This document shows, piece after piece, positions 47,942 through 55,073 of a stretch of 64,000 nt of DNA (positions are counted from its first letter, which is position 1; every line of letters starts with the position of its first letter). The position numbers and the translations under genes were made by a program. The DNA comes from Alphaproteobacteria bacterium (GTDB lineage Bacteria; Pseudomonadota; Alphaproteobacteria; RF32; CAG-239), in the NCBI GenBank assembly GCA_015062235.1, contig SUUZ01000005.1:1-64000 (forward strand). Direction: 5' to 3'. The notes beneath the pieces are model-generated. The model did no database searches. It saw only the letters and a program-made list of their open reading frames with translations, and was not told the DNA's origin.

Positions 47942-48739
47942 ATGACTCTTCCTACATTTACTTTACGCCAAATGATTGAAGCTGGCGTACATTTTGGTCA
48001 CCACGCTCGTCGTTGGAATCCAAAAATGGCTCCATATATTTATGGAAAAAAAGATAACGTTCATATTATTGATTTACAAAAAACTTATCCAATGCTTTAC
48101 ACAGCAATGGCTACTACCAAGGAAATTGCTGCTCAAGGAGGTAAGGTTTTGTTTGTTGCTACAAAGCGTCAGGCACAAGAAATCATTAAAGAAAACGCTG
48201 AACGTTGTGGTCAATATTATGTTAACCAACGCTGGTTGGGTGGTATGTTGACTAACTGGAAAACTGTTCATAAGTCTATTACTCGCTTAGTTAAACTAAA
48301 TGAAATGTTTGAGAAAAGTGACTTAGCAGGATATACCAAAAAAGAATTGCAGGGTATGAAAAAAGAACAAGAAAAGCTCCAGCTTGAACTTGGTGGAATT
48401 ATGAATATGGGTGGACAGCCTGATTTAGTATTTGTAATTGATACTTGCAAAGAATCTTTAGCTATTAAAGAAGCTAAAAAGCTTGGTATACCAGTTATTG
48501 GTATTTGCGATACAAATGCAGATCCAGAAACAGTTGATTTGCCAGTTCCAGGTAACGATGATGCTATTCGTGCTATCCAATTTTATTCAGAAATGATTTC
48601 AGCTTCTGTTTTGGATGGTATGCAAGCAAATATCGCTGCTAAAGGTGTTAAAGTAGAAGAAATGGTTGAAGAAAATGTAGAAGCTCCTAAAGCTGCTAAA
48701 AAAAGAACATCTAAAAAAGCAGCAGAAAAAGCTGAATAA
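47942..48739 (+). CDS. rpsB: 30S ribosomal protein S2
   Basis: A 265-residue protein with the S2 signature blocks TLRQMIEAGVHFGHHARRWNP, YVNQRWLGGMLTNWKT and PVIGICDTNADPETVD, and a Lys/Ala-rich C-terminal tail. Start at 47942, with AAGGA upstream; a frame from a TTG at 47909 would add 11 residues not found in S2. It precedes tsf, the universal order. An intercistronic hairpin separates them. Confidence 0.96.
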   Translation: MTLPTFTLRQMIEAGVHFGHHARRWNPKMAPYIYGKKDNVHIIDLQKTYPMLYTAMATTKEIAAQGGKVLFVATKRQAQEIIKENAERCGQYYVNQRWLGGMLTNWKTVHKSITRLVKLNEMFEKSDLAGYTKKELQGMKKEQEKLQLELGGIMNMGGQPDLVFVIDTCKESLAIKEAKKLGIPVIGICDTNADPETVDLPVPGNDDAIRAIQFYSEMISASVLDGMQANIAAKGVKVEEMVEENVEAPKAAKKRTSKKAAEKAE

Positions 48740-48773
48740 CATTTTTTCTTCTTAATCAGCTTATGTTATAAAT

Positions 48774-48800
48774 GGCGGTGCTAGATTTTTTAGTACCGCC
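48774..48800 (+). promoter_or_regulatory. rpsB-tsf intercistronic hairpin
   Basis: The stem GGCGGTGCTA / TAGTACCGCC (one G-T pair) has no T run after it, so it is probably a processing or partial attenuation site rather than a terminator. Confidence 0.55.
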
Positions 48801-48829
48801 CGTTAATGAAAATTTCAGAGGGTTTAAAA

Positions 48830-49756
48830 ATGACAGAGATTACTGCCGCAAAAGTAAAAGAACTTAGAGAATTGACCAGTGCTGGTATGCTTGATTGTAA
48901 AAAAGCTTTGGTTGAAGCTAATGGTAACATGGATGAAGCAGTAGATTGGCTTCGTAAAAAAGGTTTAGCTTCAGCAGCTAAAAAAGCTAGCCGTATTGCT
49001 GCTGAAGGGTTGGTTTCAATTTATGTTGAAGGTAATAAAGGGGCAATCGCCGAAGTAAACTCAGAGACGGACTTTGTTGCCAAAAATGATTTATTTCAAG
49101 ATTATGTTTCTGATGCTGCGAAAGTAGCTTTGGCTGCTGCTGGTGAAATTTGTGATATGAAATCTTTTCATTGTCCAAAATGTAACAAGACTTTTGAAGA
49201 GCGACTAACAGATTTGATTGCGAAAATTGGTGAAAACATGAATTTGCGCCGTGCTGCCATGTTAGAAGTAAACAATGGTGTGATTGCTTCTTATTTACAC
49301 AATGCTTGTGGTAGTAATCTTGGTAAAATAGGTGTTTTAGTTGCCTTGGAATCAAATGCAGATAAAGAAAAGTTAGAAGAATTAGGCAAACATATTGCTA
49401 TGCACATTGCTGCTTCTTCTCCTTTGTTCTTGGATGTTGCTTCTGTTGATACCGCATCTATTGAGCATGAAAAAGCCATTTTTGCAGAACAAGCAAAAGC
49501 ATCTGGTAAACCAGAAAACATTATTGAAAAAATGGTTGAGGGTCGTGTTCGCAAATACTTTGATGAAGTTGTTTTAGAAGAACAGGCTTATATCATGGAT
49601 CCAGATAAAAAAGTTAAACAGGTTATAGCTGATGTTGCTAAAGAACTTGGTACAGATATAAAATTGACAAACTATGTTCGTTTTAAGCTGGGTGAAGGTT
49701 TGCAAAAGAAAGAAGAAGACTTCGCTTCAGAAGTTGCTGCTCAATTAGGCAAATAA
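48830..49756 (+). CDS. tsf: Elongation factor Ts
   Basis: A 308-residue nucleotide-exchange factor for EF-Tu. The N-terminal UBA-like domain has VKELRELTSAGMLDCKKAL. The core has SETDFVAKND and AMHIAA. The C-terminal part has VLEEQAYIMDPDKKVK. An unusual segment around residues 107-122 reads EICDMKSFHCPKCNKTFE, giving a CxxC pair plus another Cys and a His, in place of the usual non-Cys linker. Start at 48830, with GAGGG upstream. A strong GC-rich terminator follows. Confidence 0.95.
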   Translation: MTEITAAKVKELRELTSAGMLDCKKALVEANGNMDEAVDWLRKKGLASAAKKASRIAAEGLVSIYVEGNKGAIAEVNSETDFVAKNDLFQDYVSDAAKVALAAAGEICDMKSFHCPKCNKTFEERLTDLIAKIGENMNLRRAAMLEVNNGVIASYLHNACGSNLGKIGVLVALESNADKEKLEELGKHIAMHIAASSPLFLDVASVDTASIEHEKAIFAEQAKASGKPENIIEKMVEGRVRKYFDEVVLEEQAYIMDPDKKVKQVIADVAKELGTDIKLTNYVRFKLGEGLQKKEEDFASEVAAQLGK

Positions 49757-49781
49757 TTTTTTAATTATAAAAAAACAAGAA

Positions 49782-49815
49782 CCCCGCCTTTTTATAAATA
49801 GGGCGGGGCTTTTTT
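49782..49815 (+). terminator. Rho-independent terminator after tsf
   Basis: The stem CCCCGCC / GGCGGGG (49782-49788 with 49802-49808) extended by weak pairs is followed by a T run. Confidence 0.85.
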
Positions 49816-49840
49816 GTAGCTAATTGCTTATTTCATAGGT

Positions 49841-50077
49841 CTAAAATAAGGTAGTTATTATAAAACCTATGGAAACGACAAGAGCTCCTAAAAGAAGAAC
49901 CTCTAACGCGATAGCGCTTACGCAACCAGCGAGCTGCAGGGTTGTGTAGTCGCGATAAACAAAATCTGTCAGAGCTTCCTTCTTAGTAGAAGGATAAGGT
50001 TCTTTGAAGAGCTTGTCCAAGAAGACCTTTGTGTTTGCCAGTAAGCCAATAGCCAATTTTCTGAATTTTTTTTCCAT
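49841..50077 (-). CDS. Small membrane protein of unknown function
   Basis: A 78-residue protein. The first ~45 residues are charged and helical. A single C-terminal membrane segment (about 49-76) follows, giving a tail-anchored look. No Shine-Dalgarno is present (AATAAACAACAAAAGTT before the ATG), and a TAACTTTG at 50163-50170 (minus strand) resembles a Bacteroidetes -7 element. GC content is above the local intergenic level. Located just beyond the tsf terminator. Family not recognised; possibly acquired. Confidence 0.5.
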   Translation of the reverse strand: MEKKFRKLAIGLLANTKVFLDKLFKEPYPSTKKEALTDFVYRDYTTLQLAGCVSAIALEVLLLGALVVSIGFIITTLF

Positions 50078-50305
50078 AACTTTTGTTGTTTATTATTTTA
50101 TTTTTAATAGAGCCTTAATAAAAAATATTCTATTCTCATACAACGTAAACCATTGACACAATCAAAGTTATGAATTAGATCACCGATAATAAGAAAACAG
50201 AATAATTTTTTGTCATAAACTTACTATATCATATTTATCACTTTGTGTCAATATGAGCAACATATTGAAACACAACAACAAAAAGAGAGATATTCAAAAA
50301 AATAT

Positions 50306-51112
50306 TTATAATGTTATTTTAACCATAACAGGTACGTGATCAGATGGTCGTTCTTTTGAGCGAAAATTATCTAAAATTTCAGCGCTTAAAATTCTGTTTT
50401 CCAAAGGTTTTGTTGTCCAAATATGGTCTAATCTGCGTCCTTTGTTATTAGTTTGCCAATTTGGGTTTCGATAACTCCACCATGAAAAAATTTTTTTTGG
50501 TTCTTTATAAAATTTGCGAACTGCATCAACAAAATTAAGCGAATTAAACAGGCGGGTTAATCTGCCGACTTCTATAGGAGTGTGTGAAACAATTTTCAAA
50601 AGTTGTTTATGATTCCATACATCATTTTCGCTTGGGGCAACATTAAAATCACCACACAATAGTATTTTTTTATTTTTCAACGTATCACTATTTTGTTCAT
50701 AAAATTCTGAAATATCATCCATAAAACATAATTTATACGCAAAAGACAAATTTTCTATGGGATCAGGAATATCTCCACCAGCAGGAATGTATATATTATT
50801 TATTTCTATATCATCAAACAATACTGCTTTAATATGACGGGCATCTTTTTTACCCACCCAATTTTGTTCTGCAACCGATTTGAAAGGATATTTTGATAGG
50901 ATTGCCACTCCATTATAACCAGCTATACCATAAACACAAATATGCTCAAAACCTAATTTTTTTATATCATCAAAAGGAAAATCTTCTTTTTTTGCTTTAA
51001 CTTCTTGCAGGCAAACCACATCAGGATTGTATTCTACAACAAGCTGCCGTAATAAATCTAAACGAATACGAATAGAATTCACATTCCAAGAAACAAGTTT
51101 AAAAGAGTGCAT
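50306..51112 (-). CDS. xthA: Exodeoxyribonuclease III
   Basis: A 268-residue AP endonuclease/3'-exonuclease of the exonuclease III family. Catalytic blocks are VSWNVNSIR, CLQEVKAKKEDFP, GYNGVAILS, GDFNVAPSENDVWN, FSWWSYR, GRRLDHIW and SDHVPV. It repairs abasic sites. It starts 3 bp after lolA, so the two are one unit. Confidence 0.93.
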   Translation of the reverse strand: MHSFKLVSWNVNSIRIRLDLLRQLVVEYNPDVVCLQEVKAKKEDFPFDDIKKLGFEHICVYGIAGYNGVAILSKYPFKSVAEQNWVGKKDARHIKAVLFDDIEINNIYIPAGGDIPDPIENLSFAYKLCFMDDISEFYEQNSDTLKNKKILLCGDFNVAPSENDVWNHKQLLKIVSHTPIEVGRLTRLFNSLNFVDAVRKFYKEPKKIFSWWSYRNPNWQTNNKGRRLDHIWTTKPLENRILSAEILDNFRSKERPSDHVPVMVKITL

Positions 51113-51114
51113 AA

Positions 51115-51726
51115 CTATTTTTTCTTTTTAAAATTTCTAGAACTATTTTTCTTATTTTTGAATTTGAAAACATTATCATTTAATTCAAAATCTTTTTTTG
51201 CATCATACAGTGATACACTAACTTCAACACTTTGAGGATCAACAATTTTCCACTGTTTTAATTCTAAAGGATTGTTTGAAAACACTAAAGTAATAGGGCC
51301 AATATCCCCTTTTTCTGTATAATCTAAAGTAATAGAAGTAGAGCCACTATCCTGATAAAAATCAATAATTTTAATTTTGTCATTATCTATTTTAATCTGA
51401 TTAGATAAAATCATTGATGCAGGAATATCACTATAATCAATGTGTGTAACCTGATCTAAATCTAAATCATTATAAATAATAAAATCACCATCTCCAACAA
51501 TTAAAACGTTGGTTGGCTCAGCATACTCCATGCGAATTTTATTTGGTTTTTTTATAAATAATCGTCCCTCTGCGGTTGCACCGTTTGAGGCCATTTGTAC
51601 AAAAGTTGCTTCTAAGCTTTTCATATTATTTAAATAGTTTTCTATTTTTTGTATGTTTTCTATAGACTGCGTTTTAGCATCAAAACTAAACAACATTATA
51701 CATAAAAAAGCCACATACTTTCTCAT
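51115..51726 (-). CDS. lolA: Outer-membrane lipoprotein carrier protein LolA-like
   Basis: A 203-residue periplasmic protein with a signal peptide (about 1-18, ending DAKT-Q). The LolA pattern follows: a helix NIQKIENYLNNMKSLEATFVQ, GRLFIKKPNKIRMEYAEPT, and an open beta-barrel half. The Lys-rich end is longer than usual. It ferries lipoproteins from LolCDE to the outer membrane. Upstream of xthA by 3 bp. Confidence 0.88.
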   Translation of the reverse strand: MRKYVAFLCIMLFSFDAKTQSIENIQKIENYLNNMKSLEATFVQMASNGATAEGRLFIKKPNKIRMEYAEPTNVLIVGDGDFIIYNDLDLDQVTHIDYSDIPASMILSNQIKIDNDKIKIIDFYQDSGSTSITLDYTEKGDIGPITLVFSNNPLELKQWKIVDPQSVEVSVSLYDAKKDFELNDNVFKFKNKKNSSRNFKKKK

Positions 51727-51801
51727 CAGCTATTTCTCCACTAGAAATAAAACAATATAAATTTAATATAATTATTTTAAGTTTTAAGTCTATACAAACC
51801 T

Positions 51802-51834
51802 ATCCCCTGTCAACATTTAATGTTAACAGGGGAT
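51802..51834. terminator. Long hairpin, probable terminator
   Basis: A 15-bp stem with one mismatch (ATCCCCTGTCAACAT with ATGTTAACAGGGGAT, 3-base loop). There is only a short T-rich tail. It lies between the small Cys-Gly protein gene and lolA. Confidence 0.55.
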
Positions 51835-51853
51835 TTAGTCTAGCTAAATAATG

Positions 51854-52009
51854 TTAGTATCCTCCACATCCACACCCTTTGTTTGAAGAAGTTGTTTCTG
51901 AAGAATTGCTCGTTGATGCATTATTTGTTTCTTTATTTGTAGATGAAGCCTTATTTTTAGACATCTTACTACGTGAAGACTCTTTTGAGTCTCTCATATC
52001 TTTGCACAT
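51854..52009 (-). CDS. Small Ser/Asn/Thr-rich peptide ending GCGCGGY
   Basis: A 51-residue peptide beginning MCKDMRDSKESSRSK, followed by a Lys/Ser/Asn/Thr-rich middle and a terminal GCGCGGY. AGGAG lies 7 bases before the ATG at 52009; the upstream in-frame ATG has no site. No signal peptide. The CGC end could bind a metal or carry a modification; nothing firmer can be said. Confidence 0.5.
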   Translation of the reverse strand: MCKDMRDSKESSRSKMSKNKASSTNKETNNASTSNSSETTSSNKGCGCGGY

Positions 52010-52123
52010 ATCTTTACTCCTAATTTTAATTATGATACATTTAAGTACACCAAAAGAAGTAAGAATAAAACGCAAATTAACAACCTAATCTTTAAGTTTA
52101 GACTGTTAAAACTTGATATAATA

Positions 52124-52399
52124 CTAATCTTCACCAAATTTATTATTAAGAAGCTCTTCAATAGCATTCATAGCTTCCAAAGCTTGTTTACCTGAGGTTG
52201 AAACTTTGATTGTTGTTCCTTTTGATGCTGCAAGCATCATCAACCCCATTATAGAGCATCCATTTACACATTGTCCAATACGCTCAACCTCAACTATTGC
52301 ATCAAAAGGTTCTACGGTTTTAACAAAAGCGGCGGCAGCCCGAGCATGTAATCCTTTAATGTTTTTTATTTCTAAATCTTTTATTAACTTATCAGACAT
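52124..52399 (-). CDS. HPr family phosphocarrier protein
   Basis: A 91-residue HPr. The active-site histidine lies in KGLHARAAAAFVK, and the regulatory Ser site in NGCSIMGLMMLAA. It passes phosphate from enzyme I to EIIA proteins. In Alphaproteobacteria such genes usually belong to a regulatory PTS rather than sugar uptake. It follows the EIIA gene directly. Confidence 0.92.
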   Translation of the reverse strand: MSDKLIKDLEIKNIKGLHARAAAAFVKTVEPFDAIVEVERIGQCVNGCSIMGLMMLAASKGTTIKVSTSGKQALEAMNAIEELLNNKFGED

Positions 52400-52400
52400 T

Positions 52401-52799
52401 TTAATTTCCTAAAAGTTGAGATGCTATATTAATATATTTTTTGCCAGCATCTTGAGCTCCCTCAACAGTTTCTTTTATATTTTTTTCTTTACGTAGTGAT
52501 GCTATTTTTATCAACATAGGCAAGTTAACACCAGCTAAGATTTCAACATTGGCGCGATCCATCATCGATAAAGCTAGGTTAGACGGTGTTCCTCCAAACA
52601 TATCAGTTAAAAGAACAACCCCATCGCCACTATTAACATCATTAACTTTTTCAAGAATCTCTTTTCTACGCATATCCATATCATCTTCAGGGCCAATACA
52701 AACTCCAGCTACCTGTTGTTGAGGCCCAACAACATGCTGCATAGCAGATATAAATTCATTAGCCAAATTTCCGTGAGTCACTAAAACTAATCCAATCAT
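52401..52799 (-). CDS. PTS EIIA component, mannose (Man) family
   Basis: A 132-residue protein with the mannose-type EIIA start IGLVLVTHGNLANEF (phospho-His in the THG loop), a VVLLTDMFGGTPSNLAL core and VNLPMLIKI. With HPr it makes a small regulatory PTS. It sits one base before HPr in the same operon. The usual HPr kinase (hprK) is not seen in this window. Confidence 0.9.
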   Translation of the reverse strand: MIGLVLVTHGNLANEFISAMQHVVGPQQQVAGVCIGPEDDMDMRRKEILEKVNDVNSGDGVVLLTDMFGGTPSNLALSMMDRANVEILAGVNLPMLIKIASLRKEKNIKETVEGAQDAGKKYINIASQLLGN

Positions 52800-52811
52800 T
52801 AATAACCTCGC

Positions 52812-53237
52812 TTATTTGACATTGTTTTTACCATTAGTCCAAATCTTAACAGCTCCAAAACTTTTTAAAAGCTCTTCACGATTTTTAGCTCTTACAATTT
52901 CGTCAGCTCTGGTCTGCTTTCCTTCAAAAACAATTTCTTCAACGTTTTCGACGGGAACACCATAGATACGTTCAACCATTTTGCCTTTAAGTTCAACAAT
53001 CATAACAAATTCTGATTCCGCTAAAGGTTCTACAGTTTCGGCATGAATATTGTCGAGTTTTACAGCCAAATGAGAATCTCTCTTCAATAAGGCTGTTCGT
53101 TTACCGTCAAATTCTAAAATTGGATTGTCAGGAGCTCCTGAACGAGCATCAATAAAAATTGCCAACTCGCCATATTTATTCTCAATAATTTCGAAGAAAT
53201 CTTGTCTTTCAATTAAAGTATAATATTGTGTTTCCAT
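52812..53237 (-). CDS. Unknown protein upstream of PTS genes
   Basis: A 141-residue protein, family not recognised. It has strands alternating with charged loops (ELAIFIDARSG, KRTALLKRDSHLAVKL, EFVMIVELKGKMVERIYGVPV) and a basic C terminus. No signal peptide. The position 12 bp before the EIIA gene suggests an operon with EIIA-Man and HPr. Ribosome site weak. Confidence 0.6.
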   Translation of the reverse strand: METQYYTLIERQDFFEIIENKYGELAIFIDARSGAPDNPILEFDGKRTALLKRDSHLAVKLDNIHAETVEPLAESEFVMIVELKGKMVERIYGVPVENVEEIVFEGKQTRADEIVRAKNREELLKSFGAVKIWTNGKNNVK

Positions 53238-53321
53238 ATCAAAAAGCTTTCAAATATTGCTTTAAACTAGTTACTATGCTATAACATTATCATTAAACTG
53301 TCAATTTTAGGTTAATATATT

Positions 53322-55073
53322 ATGCAAAAAAAGCCCTTAAGTTTTATTTGGTATTATACTAAAGATTTTAGGTATACAATGTTACTTGTTGTCATATTAT
53401 CCATAATATCTCGCGGGCTTATGCAATATGCTTTTTATATTTCTGCAAAATTATTTAGTTGGGCAGGAACCGAAACACAAAACCCAAAATATTGGCAAAC
53501 AATAATAGTTTTATTATGCTTTTTTGTCCTTACAGATTTAGTGGGGCATGTTTTGCAATCATGGTCAATGTTTATATTAGGAAGATTAATACCTTACATA
53601 CGCTCATTAGTAATAAAAGATACATTTGATTACGTTAACAAGCATTCTATATCTTATTTTTCTAACGAGATGACAGGAAACATTTCCAATAAATTTAATC
53701 AGCTACAAAATGGAATGGCCGAATTTTTTATGCAATCAACCAATACTCTTTTTGATAGCTGCTATTTATTTGTTAATATTATAATTTTAGCCTGTATTGA
53801 TTGGAGACTGGGCGTTGCCGTTGTTGTTTGGTCAGGGTTGATGATATATTGTGGCAAATATTTTGGTTTAAAAAGAGCAGAACTTTCAAGAAAAACATCT
53901 ACAGAACAAAGTATTTCAAACGCCAGAATTGTTGATGCAATAGCTAATTATTCTGAAATAAAAAGCTTTGCCAATTTTAAATATGAACGAACTAATTTAT
54001 TAAAAGTTTTACGTAAATGGCGCCACGCCGAAACCTACGAACAAAAACAACGCAATATTATAATGCTTAGTTTGTCAATAATATCTGTGTTGTCAGCAGC
54101 ATGTTTTTGTTTGCTAGCATTATTGTTATTTTATCACAACCAAATCGATTTAACGGGGTTTATTTTTGTTTTAACAGTTATAATTCGCCTAAGTGGAGTA
54201 GCTTTTGGTGTAAATTGGTCTGTAAATAACCTATCTAGAATATTTGGTGTTCTCAATTCTGCTTTAGAAACACTATCTGTCGAACCAGACATTGTTGATT
54301 CTAAAGGCGCTATAGAGCTAAAAGCTAAAAAAGCAGAAATTATTTTTGAAAACGTTGCTTTTTCATATCCAAATAATGATACAATATTTTCTAACTTTAA
54401 TTTAAAAATAAAAACAGGAGAAAAGGTTGGAATAGTTGGTTCATCTGGAGCAGGAAAATCAACTCTAATAAAGCTTATTGCTCGTTATTTTGATACAACT
54501 TCTGGTGCTATTAGAATTAATGGTACAGATATTAAAAATATTACTCAAGATTCTTTACACAAAATAATATCTACAATTCCACAAGATGTATGTTTGTTTA
54601 ACCGTACTTTAGAAGAAAACATCCGTTATGGAAAAACTACTGCAACTTTAGATGAGGTAAAAAAAGCAGCTAAACAAGCATCTGCGGATAATTTTATAAA
54701 AAAACACTCCAAAGGTTATGAAACCAAGGTAGGTGATAGAGGAGTTGTTTTATCGGGCGGAGAGCGCCAAAGGATAGCTATAGCCAGAGCTATCCTAAAA
54801 AATGCTCCGATATTGATATTTGATGAAGCCACATCATCACTCGATTCTGAAAGCGAAAAATATATTCAAGAATCGCTAAAAACTGTAATGAAAGATAAAA
54901 CAGTTATTGCTGTAGCCCATCGTCTATCTACTTTACGCGAAATGGATAGAATTATAGTTTTAGAAAACGGTAAAATAGTAGAAGAGGGAACACATGAGGG
55001 GCTGTTGCGCAAAAAAGGGCGGTATGCAAAATTATTTAAGATGCAATCAGATGGTTATTTACGATTTGACTAA
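53322..55073 (+). CDS. ABC transporter, fused permease and ATPase
   Basis: A 583-residue half-transporter. Six membrane segments lie in residues about 20-310. The ATPase part has Walker A GSSGAGKST, Q-loop PQDVC, the LSGGERQR signature, Walker B IFDEATSSLD and the switch His in AVAHRLS. It resembles MsbA-like or lipid/peptide exporters; substrate unknown. It overlaps the convergent autotransporter gene by 4 bp. Confidence 0.88.
   Translation: MQKKPLSFIWYYTKDFRYTMLLVVILSIISRGLMQYAFYISAKLFSWAGTETQNPKYWQTIIVLLCFFVLTDLVGHVLQSWSMFILGRLIPYIRSLVIKDTFDYVNKHSISYFSNEMTGNISNKFNQLQNGMAEFFMQSTNTLFDSCYLFVNIIILACIDWRLGVAVVVWSGLMIYCGKYFGLKRAELSRKTSTEQSISNARIVDAIANYSEIKSFANFKYERTNLLKVLRKWRHAETYEQKQRNIIMLSLSIISVLSAACFCLLALLLFYHNQIDLTGFIFVLTVIIRLSGVAFGVNWSVNNLSRIFGVLNSALETLSVEPDIVDSKGAIELKAKKAEIIFENVAFSYPNNDTIFSNFNLKIKTGEKVGIVGSSGAGKSTLIKLIARYFDTTSGAIRINGTDIKNITQDSLHKIISTIPQDVCLFNRTLEENIRYGKTTATLDEVKKAAKQASADNFIKKHSKGYETKVGDRGVVLSGGERQRIAIARAILKNAPILIFDEATSSLDSESEKYIQESLKTVMKDKTVIAVAHRLSTLREMDRIIVLENGKIVEEGTHEGLLRKKGRYAKLFKMQSDGYLRFD

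Noticed and set aside
48774..48800. Terminator between rpsB and tsf
   Set aside because: No T run follows the stem, and the two genes are normally co-transcribed; listed as an intercistronic hairpin.
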